64,000 bases of DNA from Paramecium tetraurelia (lineage: Eukaryota > Ciliophora > Oligohymenophorea > Peniculida > Parameciidae), in NCBI RefSeq assembly GCF_000165425.1, contig NW_001798957.1, positions 124,001 through 188,000 on the forward strand, given 5' to 3'. Below the pieces are notes generated by a model. That model had not been told where the DNA came from. It did no database searches and was given only the letters and a program-made list of their open reading frames with translations. Positions 21,332 through 35,600 of the stretch are shown piece after piece (the first letter of the stretch is position 1; each line of letters starts with the position of its first letter). A program made the position numbers and the translations under genes.

Positions 21332-23103
21332 TCATTTTGGTAAATAATCAGGGAATAAGTCTTAAACTAAATGCAAAGGATCTTAATAGTTTGTGTAGGA
21401 ATTCATCTTCAATAATTATGAATTTAGCTCTCTAACATCAGTGACCATCCTAAATTTCATTAAATAATTTTGTAAATATAATAATTCCTAAGTTTGAATA
21501 ATTTTATTACTTAATCTTATTTATTATCATAGAATGCAATAATTGGTACTCCATTATCGATTTATTACCCAAATGAGTAACTAGCATTATCAATCAAAAG
21601 AATATTAGATAATTTTCTGTTGCCTAAGACCCTAGGGATATAGAACTGAAATACCTTAAATCCTTAACATATGCTCCTTCCTCAGTTTGTAAACAATGAT
21701 CCCTAAACAGACGATGGCTGATCCATTGTTTTTTTGGGTCCAAGTAATCTAAAACTATATTAGCATAGCATGAATGAGAAGCTGTAAATACGATGATTTC
21801 AAAATGTCGAGATAAAGTTTAAAGAATTTGCTAAGCAAATGGCCTGATATTGATAGATGCTTAGATAGTCTCTCCAGTGGGGAAAGAGATGGGTAACACA
21901 ATATCTCCAGGGACAGCAATACTTTCATTGCAATGAATAAGAGTTTCATCCAAATCAAAAACCAATGTTTTGAAATGATTAGATTTTGGTAGATTCACAA
22001 TTTTGTCTTCTTGAAATTGCAATTGTAAATTTCTAGCATACTCTAAACCCTGATTTATAATGATAAGAGCATACCTAGATAGTTTGCACAATGTGATCTC
22101 TGACTACTTCATCGTTTTTGTTACTTTATTCTTAGACTAAGGCTCTCATTACACTGGAAATATAATATAGGAACTATTTTCAGATTAAATGTGTACATTC
22201 TCATCCTTTTTTGGCTTCTATGATGAATATGACTTCTCATTAATGACTGTTTTGATAATTGGAACGGCTGTTTAACTAATTTCTAGAGACTAGTGTCTGC
22301 TAATTTAGGATTATTATTGTGGTTATTGTGGTTGAGTTGGTTTTTTTATTTGCTTTACTTATGTAACGAATTGATCAAGATTGAGACTTGATTATTTCTC
22401 TTTACCAATTTGACTTTGCTTTAAAGCCTTGTTGAGTTATAGATTCAGAGCAGTTGCACATTTGGTTAAATTCTTTTGGAGTGCTTGCTTCTTTGGGTTC
22501 ATTATTTTCTTAGTCTTTTTTTTAAAAGAACTTAGCAGCCAAACCTACTGGCTTTTGCTTTCCTCTTTCTGATTATTTCTGTAATTAGGAATTGCTTATT
22601 TCTATATTGGATTTAATTTTATTGATCTTGTTTTCCAAAAACAACAATTTCTCGTGTAATTTTTTATATTCTGATTAATCAATTTATTTGTTTGCCAACT
22701 GTTAATTAGATTAAGATTTCACTAGACAATTATCTGGAACCTATTTTAATGAATAATATCTTGATTAAGGAGTGGCTTATTATGGTTGAATGTAGGTTGA
22801 GTTCTTTAATTCCTTGAATGAGCATCTGGATGGTTGTTTCTGGTTAGAAAATGCCCTTTTATCATTGGAAGCTGAGGATGGTCTTGGCACTGCCTATACT
22901 GATGGTTGTCTGGGTTGGGAGGAATTGGGACGCATTTCTGGTTTTTGGAGGGTCTAAGTGGATTGATATTGAGGGTAAGCTTATATTGGTTTTCGTTTTT
23001 GCAATTATGCATATGAGTTCTCCTTATCAGGTGTCTATTTGAAAGACTAACGAAAGGAGTCTTAAACTACAGGTCTTTGAACATATTGTGGTACTCGTTG
23101 CAT
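21332..23103 (-). CDS. CTD/SCP-type (NIF) HAD phosphatase with long N-terminal extension
   Basis: 562 residues. The first 330 or so are Gln/Ser/Pro/Lys-rich (MQRVPQYVQRPVVQDSFRQS...) with a short coiled coil (EYKKLHEKLLFLENKINKIK). The C-terminal domain is a FCP/SCP phosphatase: TLVFDLDETLIHC carries the DxDxT catalytic motif, followed by NIRPFAQQILQTLSRHFEII, VFTASHSCYANIVLDYLDP, LFRDHC, YVKDLRVLGN and ILLIDNASYSF. Such enzymes dephosphorylate Ser/Thr in RNA polymerase II CTD or other proteins. Four introns on plus coordinates: 22387-22405 (19 nt), 22137-22154 (18 nt), 21632-21654 and 21488-21510. With these removed the total is 563 codons. The start ATG directly follows an in-frame TGA. Two of the introns are among the shortest known in eukaryotes. 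Confidence 0.9.
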
Positions 23104-23345
23104 TCAGTTTAAATTTGTTAAATTAAAAAAAGTCTGTTTAATTTAATATAATCACTCAATATTTTCTTTTTGTAGTATTTCGGCATTGCAAATTTCTGGG
23201 TATTATGTATTATTAAGAAGTTCAAAATTGGGATTAAAAATTTATTTTATGTAGTCCACGTATTAATAATTCTAATAGTGAAATTATCTAGTGAAGATTA
23301 AATGTGTTCTTTAAATGACATTTATATTTTTTATTAATAATTAAA

Positions 23346-26300
23346 ATGAATTAGCTGCTGGAAGGTAAGATGTTGGTGTTATGTTAGACTTGATTTAACA
23401 ATTTATAAAGGATGGAGAGGAGAAGCAGAGTGAACAAATAAGTCGTTAAGTAATGTAAAAGCATCCTGTTGTCTACTTGTGCAAATGTTCTGAGATTTTA
23501 GATGAAGTACTTATTAAATGTATTTTAGATGACTGAAATAAATAGCGAATACATCAGAGTACTTCGTTTAACACTTCAGGTTTCTGGGTTGTTAACTCGA
23601 ACAGAGGAGGCCAAATTAGGAGTCATATAATGCACTCAAGTGTTAAAACGAATTATAAATCGAATTCTGAGTCAACCTTAAATTTCAGAGGAGTTGAATT
23701 AATTGCTCACCGATATCCACATCAAATTAATGGATGTTTTTGATGAATTGATTATCAATCATATTTCTGATTTTTTTGAATCTGGACGTGTTCCTGAAAT
23801 AGTTATTTTGAAGATCATTTAGCAGATTTTCGAATCATAAAGTAAAGAGTTAATTAAATTTGTTTAGGTAAAGAATACTTTAGACAATTTTCATACGAAA
23901 TATTATAAAAGATTTTATCATCTCTCTCTCTTGTGAAGACTGATTAATGTAGATTAGATTATTGTTCATTGTTGCAATCTATTTATAAAACACTAACTCA
24001 TTTCGAAGAGAATCAGATTTAAATTAATCAGGAATAGGTTTAAAATGTAAGTTGGCTTATTTTTGACTAAATCATCAAAGATTGGATGCAAACTACCACT
24101 TAAGTTTAAGTGTTGTCTTTGGTTGGATTTATGAGTTAATTTATATCAAGGGATAGATTGGAACGAAGTCTAGAAAGATTGACATCTGTATATTTGAGTG
24201 TTTTGAAACAAAAAAGCAATTAATTAAGACCATTGTTTGAAGGTTTCAATAAGTTCCTGGAAAGATTATACCATTTGGACAGAATTGGATACGAGGGAAT
24301 CATAAAATCGATTATGGTTTCATTGTATGAATTTTACAAGAATCCAATCTTCTCTCCTAACTACCCATTTGATCCAAATGCTTTGAAGTATAAGAATGAC
24401 TTATTGACCCTTTTGCAGACAGTATCAAAGTTTAATATAGATAATTGTTTAGATCTGTTTATTGGTAGAATTAATGTAATTAAATGTATGTATATTTTAG
24501 AGTAAGGATTAGATAGAGAGAGTTTCATGTCTATGGATTTGCAATTTCATTTTGTCTAGAAATTTCAAACTGATCTCTGAACCATACAAAAGACAATTAG
24601 TGTTATAATTACTAAATTTATAATTTGAATAAGATTGCGAAGTGAGATATTCAATTTGCGAAATCATTTTACAAATCTACTACAAACTAAAAGATGAAGA
24701 ATTACCAATCAATTAAACCTACTTGGACGTTAAAGCTCTCCTCTTTTATTTGTTTAATCAGGTATCGATACATGATAAGGAATTGGAGGAATACGGAAAG
24801 TAAAGGGCAGCACCATTCGAGACGACCTTAGAAGTAAGATTCAAATTTATATTTTGAAAGCTATTGAAGAGTAGAGCTTAAAAGGTATTGACAACACTTT
24901 CATAAGATCAGTATTTTTATGATTTATTATGGCCGATGGGATTGGAAATTATTAATAACCAAAAGTTTTCTCCAGGATTATCTCATATTTTTAAATGTTA
25001 CACTTAGATCTTGCAAAAATTAAGCATTATCACTCCTAATTCCCCTGTTGCCTAACATGTTATCGTTGTGAGAATGCTACTGCTAATTTAGATTCCATAC
25101 TTCTTTCCAAATTTAGGATTTGAAGCTGTTAATTTCTTGCCATATTTGATAAAGACATTTGATTTGAAGGTCCCAAGTAGTTTTCACTAAAATGTAGAAG
25201 CATTGAAACAATATCTCATAAATAAAAAGCCTTTGGATGAATTTTATGAGGAGAAGGTATAATAAATTTGGAAGGTTTGCTTATCATTATTCATTTAAAA
25301 TAAAGAACTCTCTTAAATCGAGGAGGACTTTTAGGTTTAACTAAGCATGTATTTAAATTCACAAGCCTTGAGATTGCCAATAATGAAAATGTAAGCAACT
25401 CTAATGAGTTTTCTCACTAATTAGGAAACAATTAAATACAATTTAGATAAGTTGTTTAGCATTTGTCATCAAGAATACACAAATCAAGCTCTAAATCTCA
25501 ATGTCCCAATTTAAGAGCCAGACTTCAATCTTCGACTTTGTGTAGCTGAATGCTTTGGTTACATCGGAGAAAGACACACTCAATTAGTATTAGATAAAGT
25601 CAAGTCAATTTTAAATTGCGAAGTGATTCAAAAGAAGAATACAGGTTCATTCAAGGAGAGTGTTTTATCAATTTTTTAAAAAAATGGCAGTGATGAATAT
25701 TTGGCCTCCTTTAGAGCTACGCTACTAATAGCCTATGGATGTTTAGCAAAATAAGTTTCTTTAGAAACATTGGAGAAGAATATCCTACCAAATGTTATGC
25801 CATTTATTGGACATGAACAATTGTTCAATTCTCTTTAGATCTCTTTAGAATCCATAAGCAAAGCAATCGAAAGATCTATTGAAAATACAGATGAAGCTGC
25901 TGCATCCTCATTTTTGTTGAGTTACTAAAAATATAGAGAATAGGTGTTGAATCACTGTTAAAAAAATATCACTCGAGGAAATATATTTAGGAATCTTAAT
26001 ACAATTAATTTACAATATCGTTTGGCTCCGGTTGAGTATAATAAGGCTAAATAATTATTGAGTTAACATTTGGATTAGAAGTATGATCTTTCAATTGAAT
26101 AAGTCAGTCTTACGTTTTAAAACTGTTTTTTGTTGTTTTTGGGAACAGTTAAATTGGAAGAAGACTCTTAAAGTATTTCAGTTTGGCAATCTCTATTGTA
26201 TTTAATAAAATCAATTAAGGATAATGATTAATTGATAGAAGTTTTGTAGAAAAGTATTTAGAGAGTGAAACTAAAGATGGAATAAAATCATAAGAATTAT

Positions 26301-28261
26301 TTTAAGGTAATTTTGACTTTACTTTCAATATAATATCGTAATACAAATGCAAAAAGGTCGGTTGTCTTGATTTTAGAAAAGGTAATGTTATCTTTGGGAG
26401 TATATTTGGATATCTACTAAAAAACTGATGAAGAGTTTAATTCTTAAGTAATAAAATCGTTAAGAGAGAAACTGCATCACAATGAATTGGCAGTCTTGAT
26501 GTAGGAATTATAGAATCTCATCACTGAGCCAATCGTTGATTCACTACATGGATTTGTCTCTCTTATTCAATGCATATATCAAAGTGACTATGGTGATTTA
26601 AATAAAGTTCTATTTCTATTATAATCCATTTGTCAATAGGGAGCCGGATCTTCCTCTGAAGAAGTGATGTAAGATTATATTTTTATAATTAGTAATTCTA
26701 ATCTCAGCAAAGCAATGGATTTATTGGCATAAAATAATTTGAGTGATTCTTTGAAGGTTCTTTTGGATAATCAATCAGAATTTCCAGTGAGTATGTTTCC
26801 GAGATTGTTTCTTAATTGTGTAAGTTAAAAAAAGACTTTTATGGTGTAAAGCTTTAAGTTTTTAACAGATGTGTTAAATAATCCAGAAGGAAGTAATCAA
26901 TTTTTTCGATTATTTAGTTATCACTGGAGATATTGGAAATTATTTAGTTAATGCTTCATTATTTATTGGATAATTGTTAATTGACGAGAACAAAATTCTA
27001 GCAGAGATGCTACACAAATCAATGGCCAGTATTTTGGGAACCTTCTTGCTTAGATTTATGACTTGTCATGATCCTAAATTATCTGGATCATCTTAGTCAG
27101 TCTAGACTGCTATTTGGGCATTTCAAAATTTTTTGACTATTTGCAACATTGAAGGAATATCACAACACGTTTTTAAGAAGTTGTTAATCGAGGAGGAAGT
27201 TGAGGATGGAGTTCAAGAGATTGTTATGATATATTGTAAAGGGGCTTCATTCCAAGATCAACAGAAACTATTTTACTTTATTGAAGGTTTCACAAAAAAG
27301 GAATAAGCATCATATAGATTAGGGGCAATAGTTGTTATTAGTTAATTCATAAGAAGTTATAAGAAGGAGTATGCTTAATAGAATGTTTATGAGAATCTAT
27401 TGAAAACCCTATTAGAATCAGCTGAAGATGACAGTGATAATGTGAGAGCTTAAGTGGCATTTGGATTGGGAGGATTATCATATTATCTAAAAGCTGATGA
27501 GACAATTGAAAAGGAGTTATTGTAAGAGATTATCGAATGTTTAATAAACTTATTGGATGATCAACAAGAGATTTGTGTGAGGAGTGCGATGATCAGTTTA
27601 TAAAATTTGGTTGACTCTAAAACTGATTTTATAGCATACCTTCATTAATTGATTTTTACCACAACAGCTAATTTTGAGAAGACAATGACTAAGATTAGAA
27701 TTTCTGCTTTTTCCTTGTTCTCAAAATTGTGCAATACTTGTTTTGTAGAGGAAATAATGAATGAATAATTAATGTCTTATTTAAGATAAGCATTAGTATC
27801 AGTGATGCTTCATTTGTTAGATGAGAGTGTTCAGGTTAGATAGGTGTGCAAGTTAGCTTTGGAACCAATTGGAAACTTACTGCAAGCACCACTTTTAAAG
27901 TAAATTGATTTACCTATATTTAAGACAACTGTCAAATAATGAAATCTAAAGTGAACTTGAGACGAGCCATCTGGAAGAAAATGAAAAAATCATAATGATA
28001 ATGACCATAAATTTGGAATAAGATCATTTGAATGTAATATTAATGATAATATTAATTTAGACCTATATCAAGGCATTGATTGAGTTTTGCAAAAGTCCTG
28101 AACATAATATAAAAGGAGCAGCCTTGTTTAGTTTGATTATTCTTTTGGCCTTTAGAGAAGTAGGTGACTATAGACCATAAATTGAATAATTATGCAAGGA
28201 GAACAGTAAAGCAAAGTTGATCACAAAACAATTAGTGATGAAGGCAGCGTACTATTTATGA
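23346..28261 (+). CDS. Giant HEAT/ARM-repeat protein, maestro (MROH)-like
   Basis: About 1600 residues, almost entirely alpha-helical and Leu/Ile/Glu-rich, with HEAT-type helical pairs becoming obvious in the last third (AQVAFGLGGLSYYLKADETI, ECLINLLDDQQEICVRSAMI, ISAFSLFSKLCNTC, MLHLLDESVQVRQVCKLALE). Length, composition and the position of the best repeats resemble the MROH family, whose cellular role is unclear; other HEAT scaffolds cannot be excluded. Start MNQLLEDLIQQFIKDGEEKQ. Early introns were resolved by frame: about 23365-23387, 23508-23529, and a 26-nt one ending near 23867 (GTAAAG...TTTAG). Further short introns lie downstream. The gene ends convergently 118 bp from the CDPK gene. 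Confidence 0.7.
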
Positions 28262-28379
28262 TATACCTAAAAATATATAAGAAATGTGTATAATTATACA
28301 TTTTATATTTAATTGTAGAAATTACTGTTTAACTTAATACGAATTTAATTATATGATAGAAAATAATTTATACTACGAA

Positions 28380-29967
<1,588 letters not shown>

Positions 29968-30773
29968 AGGAAATTAATTATTTTATTTATTATATAAAAT
30001 TAAAAGATTTGTTACATTCCTATTGTCTTTATATATTATAATAACTATCTCAACTAAAATCATTATATAATATATCTTCTCATAGGCTGATTAGGATTAT
30101 ATTTAATTATTATTAAGGGTTTTTAATTTTATGAAAATAGTTAATATTTATAAATAACATAGATTATTTATCAATAAATTCATAATCATGTGCATCTTTA
30201 TCAATTTTCATAATTATTAATTTAAAACATATTATAATGCTAAATTATAATAGAGAAAAATCAAAGAAAAAATAATGATACATCTAAAATTAGATAGTTT
30301 ATAATTAATTTTCAACATTGCTTATTCATATAAAAAATATTTATTATTTGTGTTCGGTTTGTTGTAAAATTAAACTATCAGAGAGTGTTGAAGCAACTAA
30401 TAAAAATGAAGCTAAATTGATTTATGCCATATCGAGCCATATTCCTTTATTGCTATAAGAGTTGCTAATTATTTGATATTAGGAGATTTGAATTACTTTT
30501 TAAGACATCTTATTAAATGTTAGTCTCTGATGAAATACCTCTACTTTGATGATTAGATATTTTGTTTTGAATCTGGATGTGAATATGAATTCTCCCATTT
30601 TATTTTGATGATATCATATAAATGTGCCTGAATTTGTTCTATATTAAAAGCGGATAGATAAATTAGATGATTAAGGTCATCGCTCTCAAATAATTTGATT
30701 CAAACTATTTATTTAGAATCTAAGTTGCTATAAAACGATACTATTTAAAGATAGCAAATTATGTTATATAAAT
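29968..30773. other. Spacer with a possible gene remnant
   Basis: AT-rich up to about 30340. From about 30350 to 30630 the plus strand carries coding-like pieces in different frames (LCSVCCKIKLSESVEATNKN and FCFESGCEYEFSHFI) with no start and no introns that join them. It may be a decayed gene, but no family is recognised. Confidence 0.3.
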
Positions 30774-32412
30774 TCATATAATACATTTTGTCTAAATTAG
30801 ATCATTGTAAGCCTTTGAATCTTTCAGATTTTTATCAATGATTTTTCTAAACAAATTATTAGAACTAATAGGGAATTCAGGCTCAAGTTTATCCTTGTAA
30901 GCTTCGTTAAAGTCTTTTTCAAACTTTTGTGGATTTGATTTACTTTAGAGGGAGCTTGTGATTAATGATCTCAATCTAACGTACTTGCTCCTTAGATATG
31001 CAACTTGTATTTCAACAATGTCTTTAACTAATTTTGTATTCTGTACAATTCTTTCTGGGATAGTTTTTAATAATTAAGGATTCGAATTAACTTCTAAGAC
31101 GTAGATTTGCAAATCATCAGTGAGCATGAAATCGACTCCAAAGAATTCTGATAATTTACTATCTTTATCAAAAAAGTGTTAGGTGCTCATTATTAGATGT
31201 TAGATGGTAGTGTGTATTTTAGGATAGAGGTAATCTTCTAACCATTTCTTGTTCTTTATTTTTTTTTATTTCAATAGCAATTCTTAAAGGTAATCTAATT
31301 TCCATTCAATAAAAAATTGTTTATCCTCGTCTAAATCTTGGCCCTCTATTTTCGTTTTGACGATCGCAGTGTTGCAAACATGTGAGGATTTTTCTAAGGA
31401 AAACTTATCAAATGGCGTGGCACATCTTCTAATTAAGGAACTATCATAAGCATAGGCAATCAAGGGATAGGTAGAAGCAATTATGAAATATATTCTAAAT
31501 TCAATTTTATGTCCTTTGAATAGATAGGGATTATTGATATATTTTTAGGCGATTATATACTTTGAATTTAGACCGCAATTCTAACCATTCTAGTATTCTT
31601 TGATGAGTTATTGAGTTTCTTTTTAAAATAACATAGTAATCCCCGCCCCTCTATGTACTTCCAATCCTAATTTACTTATGAATTGTGGTCCTTGTTTTTA
31701 GAACTTCTATTGGTACTCCGTAGTGTTAATAAACTCAAAGAATGCTGAACACTCATCTTTCAGCCATAATCTGTAAGATTTGGGGATGTAAGTAACATTT
31801 GTTGAACAGAATTCAGGCATGGTCTTCAATTTATCCACATATAAATAATAGTTATTTAGCAATTCATTTTTGTATGCTAGTTGTTATCGACCTCTCATGT
31901 GGTTATGTTTCTAAAACAAGCACATAGCAGCTAGATAAATTAGATATTTCATTACATAGTCCTGTAGTTGTTTTAGTGAGATAGGAGTCATAATAATTAA
32001 AAGGAATTGTCAAGGCTTCGGGTAGGACACTCTTATTCCTTATTTTACCTTCGGTGTAATTGGTGATCTTGATAAAGCTGATAGATTAGACAATTTCTTG
32101 GGTTAAATCATCGGTATCTCTGGTGGTGTGAATGTCCTTTAAAACGACATCAGGGTGATAAAATTTGAACGTATCCGATTAGTTGCAGTAACTGTCATTC
32201 AGATATATTTAAGATTTCGATAGGTCGAATCGATATAATCTTTTACTTGTATAATAATCCCTGTTGTTGAAAAAGTTGGTGGTGGTCAAAGTATTCATCT
32301 ATTTGATAATATCCTTGACTTAATCATATTATTTATAGACCAAAGTGTTCTCAAAGAGCCATTTCTACAAAAACAAGATGCACAGGGATACCAATAATAT
32401 TTATTAGGTCAT
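30774..32412 (-). CDS. Tubulin tyrosine ligase-like (TTLL) enzyme
   Basis: About 530 residues. The C-terminal half has the TTL ATP-grasp features: AYAYDSSLIRRCATPFDKFS (a degenerate DxRxYxL/TN-type region), then FFGVDFMLTDDLQIYVLEVN followed by SNPQL, the metal/ATP-binding end of the domain, and a basic Lys-rich tail ending NDLIQTKCII. TTLL enzymes ligate Tyr, Glu or Gly to tubulin tails and are abundant in ciliates. The start MTQQILL is followed by a 27-nt intron. At about 32005-32020 the frame changes: PEALTIPFN continues as MTPISLKQLQDYVMKYLIYL only by skipping one base in AATTATTATGAC, and no GT-AG intron can do this. The reading after the shift is coding-like to the TGA. Either a 1-nt assembly error or a real lesion is present. 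Confidence 0.8.
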
Positions 32413-32430
32413 TAAATTAAAATAATTATA

Positions 32431-32501
32431 GGGCCATTAGTATAGCGGTAGTATGGATGTTTCGGGTACATCAGATATGGGTTCGACTCCCGTATGGCCC
32501 C
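32431..32501 (+). tRNA. tRNA-Pro (anticodon CGG)
   Basis: A full cloverleaf: acceptor GGGCCAT/ATGGCCC, anticodon arm GATGT-TTCGGGT-ACATC with anticodon CGG and G37, 4-nt variable loop, T arm ATGGG-TTCGACT-CCCGT and discriminator C. The loop TTCGGGT is typical of eukaryotic tRNA-Pro. No intron. It lies 18 bp from the start codon of the divergently transcribed TTLL gene. Confidence 0.95.
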
Positions 32502-32508
32502 TTTTTTT
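32502..32508 (+). terminator. RNA polymerase III T-tract
   Basis: Seven T residues directly after the tRNA discriminator base, as expected for Pol III termination. Confidence 0.8.
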
Positions 32509-32610
32509 AATAAATCATGCGATTAAATATATAATAATGCTAATTCAATTTTGCTTAACATTTTAGTGCATGTATATATATATAATAGAGAAAATAGCCT
32601 TGTAATGTAT

Positions 32611-35600
32611 TCATTTTAGCCTTGAACCAATTTTCATGATGTTGTAATTGCTTGGCACTTTCATAGGATCCAAACGTGACATGACTTGTTTATCATCAAC
32701 AATTTATCTTAGAACCATTTTATCATGATACCCATATAAGTACTTATTTCTTGATTAAATTTATTTGTCTATTGCGTCTCTTCTTTTGTTATAATCATTA
32801 TATTTAATTAATTATTCCTTCTTCTTGATTACAGTAATAGATTTTAATTTGTTTTATTGTTTTTAATCGGTTGGTTTAAGTATGTATTTGGAGTTGTCAA
32901 TGTTGCCATCAGCATCAAATGCTCTTTTGTCTATTCCTCTCAATTCGTCATAATAGGGTAAAATGTAGACATCGGTGGGTCTCCTCAAATGTTCCGCAGT
33001 AGGTCTTCTTTTCTTTTATCTTCTGACAGGATTGAATTACATAGCTTCCTCCTCTTCTCCACTATCGTCATCAGCATCTTAATTATAAATGCGCCCTTTC
33101 CCATTTGTATTGTAATCCTTATTGAATTTCTCGATTTCCACATCAACATCACTTTCTGTACATTCAATTGTATTTCTAATTTACTCTGCTGCCTTAAGGA
33201 AATGCTCTGAAAAAGCCTTCCAGGCTTTGATTGTCATGTATAAGTATAGATACTCTTGAAGGATATTAAAGTTGCTTTGCAAATCCACAATCTAACTGAC
33301 AACTTCTCTTCTGTAATGAGGATTTCTTTGATTGTAGAGTCGATACTTAACCTTTTTGTCGTTGTCCTTCATTATTTTTTTGCCAGCCTTTGTACTTATT
33401 TTGAATATGCTTTCCTTGAACGCTGCTTTAAAGACTTCATAAAGAAGATTCCTAAAAGTAAGACATCCATCAAAATCCTTCTTCAATTCAAACTCAGATG
33501 CATGTTTGGCAGCATCCCATATATTATCTCCTCTCCGTGCTCCCAATGGTTCTCCTAGTTCAAGTAGAAAATGAGCCAAATATTTGGTTTGTATTTTTGT
33601 TCCTTAGAATTCTTCAGAGTATTTGCACCACAAATTTCTAAAGGTGTCGATGGTTTCAACATAGGTTTCCACACAACTACTACTGGTGTCATAGAACTTT
33701 TCAAATTCTTAAACCAGTTCACAAACTATTAAATTAAGTAAGACTCTTGCTCCCACAAAGATCAAACTATAATAATAAATTTGAGCCAAGATCCAAGGCT
33801 GATGGTGCTCTTTCATATACTCTTACGAATCCTAATAAATAAATCTCCATCCATTTTCTATAGTGCATTTGAATGTTACTATCAACCCATAGAAAAAATT
33901 GGTGAAGTTCTGTTGATCATTCATCATAAAACCTGTTTCGATATCTGAAAATAATTCACAACCAATATAAGAGTAACACGATAGTACTGTTACAAACAGA
34001 CCCAAGATCCTTAACAAAGCCATCTTATTAAAATAGATCACATTCAATAACTTCCTTATCCTTGTGAATTGCTGAATGATCAGAGCCATTCGTAAACATC
34101 TATGAAGTATAAATAATCTCAGCCACACAAAATAAGGGTCATCTCTGCTTGCTCTCACATATCTGATAAATATGCTGTGTTGGATATCCAAAAAGAAGTC
34201 TATTATTGCACATATCACAAATATCAGTTGCATCTATCTCCAAACATCGTCAAAATATCTTTTAATGTTTAATGAGAACAACTTGACTACACAATCTATT
34301 GTTAGGATGAGACTAAAAAAGTGTTGGAATCCATTCAGAATATTGAGATAGTGGTTGCTTGCAGATTCGTATAATAACATTAGAATGACTAAAAATAATT
34401 ATATTGCTTTTACATAAGTTTATTAACAAACTGTATTTGGTTACAAAAATATAATAGGAATTGCTTAACAATTTCTTTGCTCCCAATCTTATCCCTTTCT
34501 TTGGAGGTTTAGAATAATTTGGTGTGTCTTGCATGATTATATCAGATAATTTCAGAAATAACTCCTAATCTAAGGTTAAGTCTGGATTAAGCAATTGTGA
34601 TTTGTTCTATTGGAAATTTACGAATATAACTCCAGCAAAGAACTAAAGGAAAAATAGTGTCCCTACAAAAGTAAATGAAAAAAAGAATAAATAAGAAATC
34701 CATTCATTATTGAATCTTATTGGCCCCGTAGTTTCAGGAGCACTATTGATACAAATGAATAAAGTCTAAGCCCAAAGATCAAAAGTAGATAACACATACA
34801 ACGATTTCATGGCCTCCAAAATATTGTCAAAATTATATTAGTAAACAATCCATTCCTCCTTCTCCTCTTCACATTCTTCTTTGCTAACTCCGTAATTTGT
34901 AGCCTCACCACAATAACCCATCTTCCCTCTATAAATTGTCATACCGAAAATTGCAAATATGAACCAAAATAATAACACTACATAAAATATTGAAATAATA
35001 TCTCCCAATGATTTCATGATAGCTCCTCGCTCATTTATAAAGAAACCGTATGTTGATGTGACTTTTAATGGTCGCAAATAACCTAAAAAGAGCATCCATT
35101 CCAGGGCTTCATGTTGAGTGGCTATGTGCAAAAAATAACAGATTATGTAAACAAAGTCGATAAATACCCATATGCTGTTGAAATAACCATCCTCTGATAG
35201 TAAACCATATGTTATAATTTACAAGATGCCATCAATGAGGATGATTAAATTACAGATCAACTTAATTATTTCGCAAATACCCCACTCTTCATGTCGATAT
35301 TAATCAGTATAGGTAATCACTATTAAGTTTATTAAGCTGCCCCACAATATTAGAATCATTAATGACTAAAAGAATCGGTTTTCAGTAATTGAGAAGCATA
35401 ACTTTCTAAATTTGTTCTTTTTGGAAATAAGGAATAAAGAATATTGATTTTTGATATTTTTGAATTTCTCATTCTCTTCTGGTTGAATTAATGAAGACAA
35501 GATGTTATTGAGAGTAAAATTTTTTTTTATCTTAGCTGAAGTATGAGTTTGATTATCCTATTCATCAGTTTTTTCTTCCTCGATCTCCTCAACATTCTCT

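Noticed and set aside
22806..23042. Short frames on both strands with Pro/Trp-rich proteins
   Set aside because: They lie within the N-terminal extension of the phosphatase, which is continuously open in another frame with TAA/TAG Gln codons.
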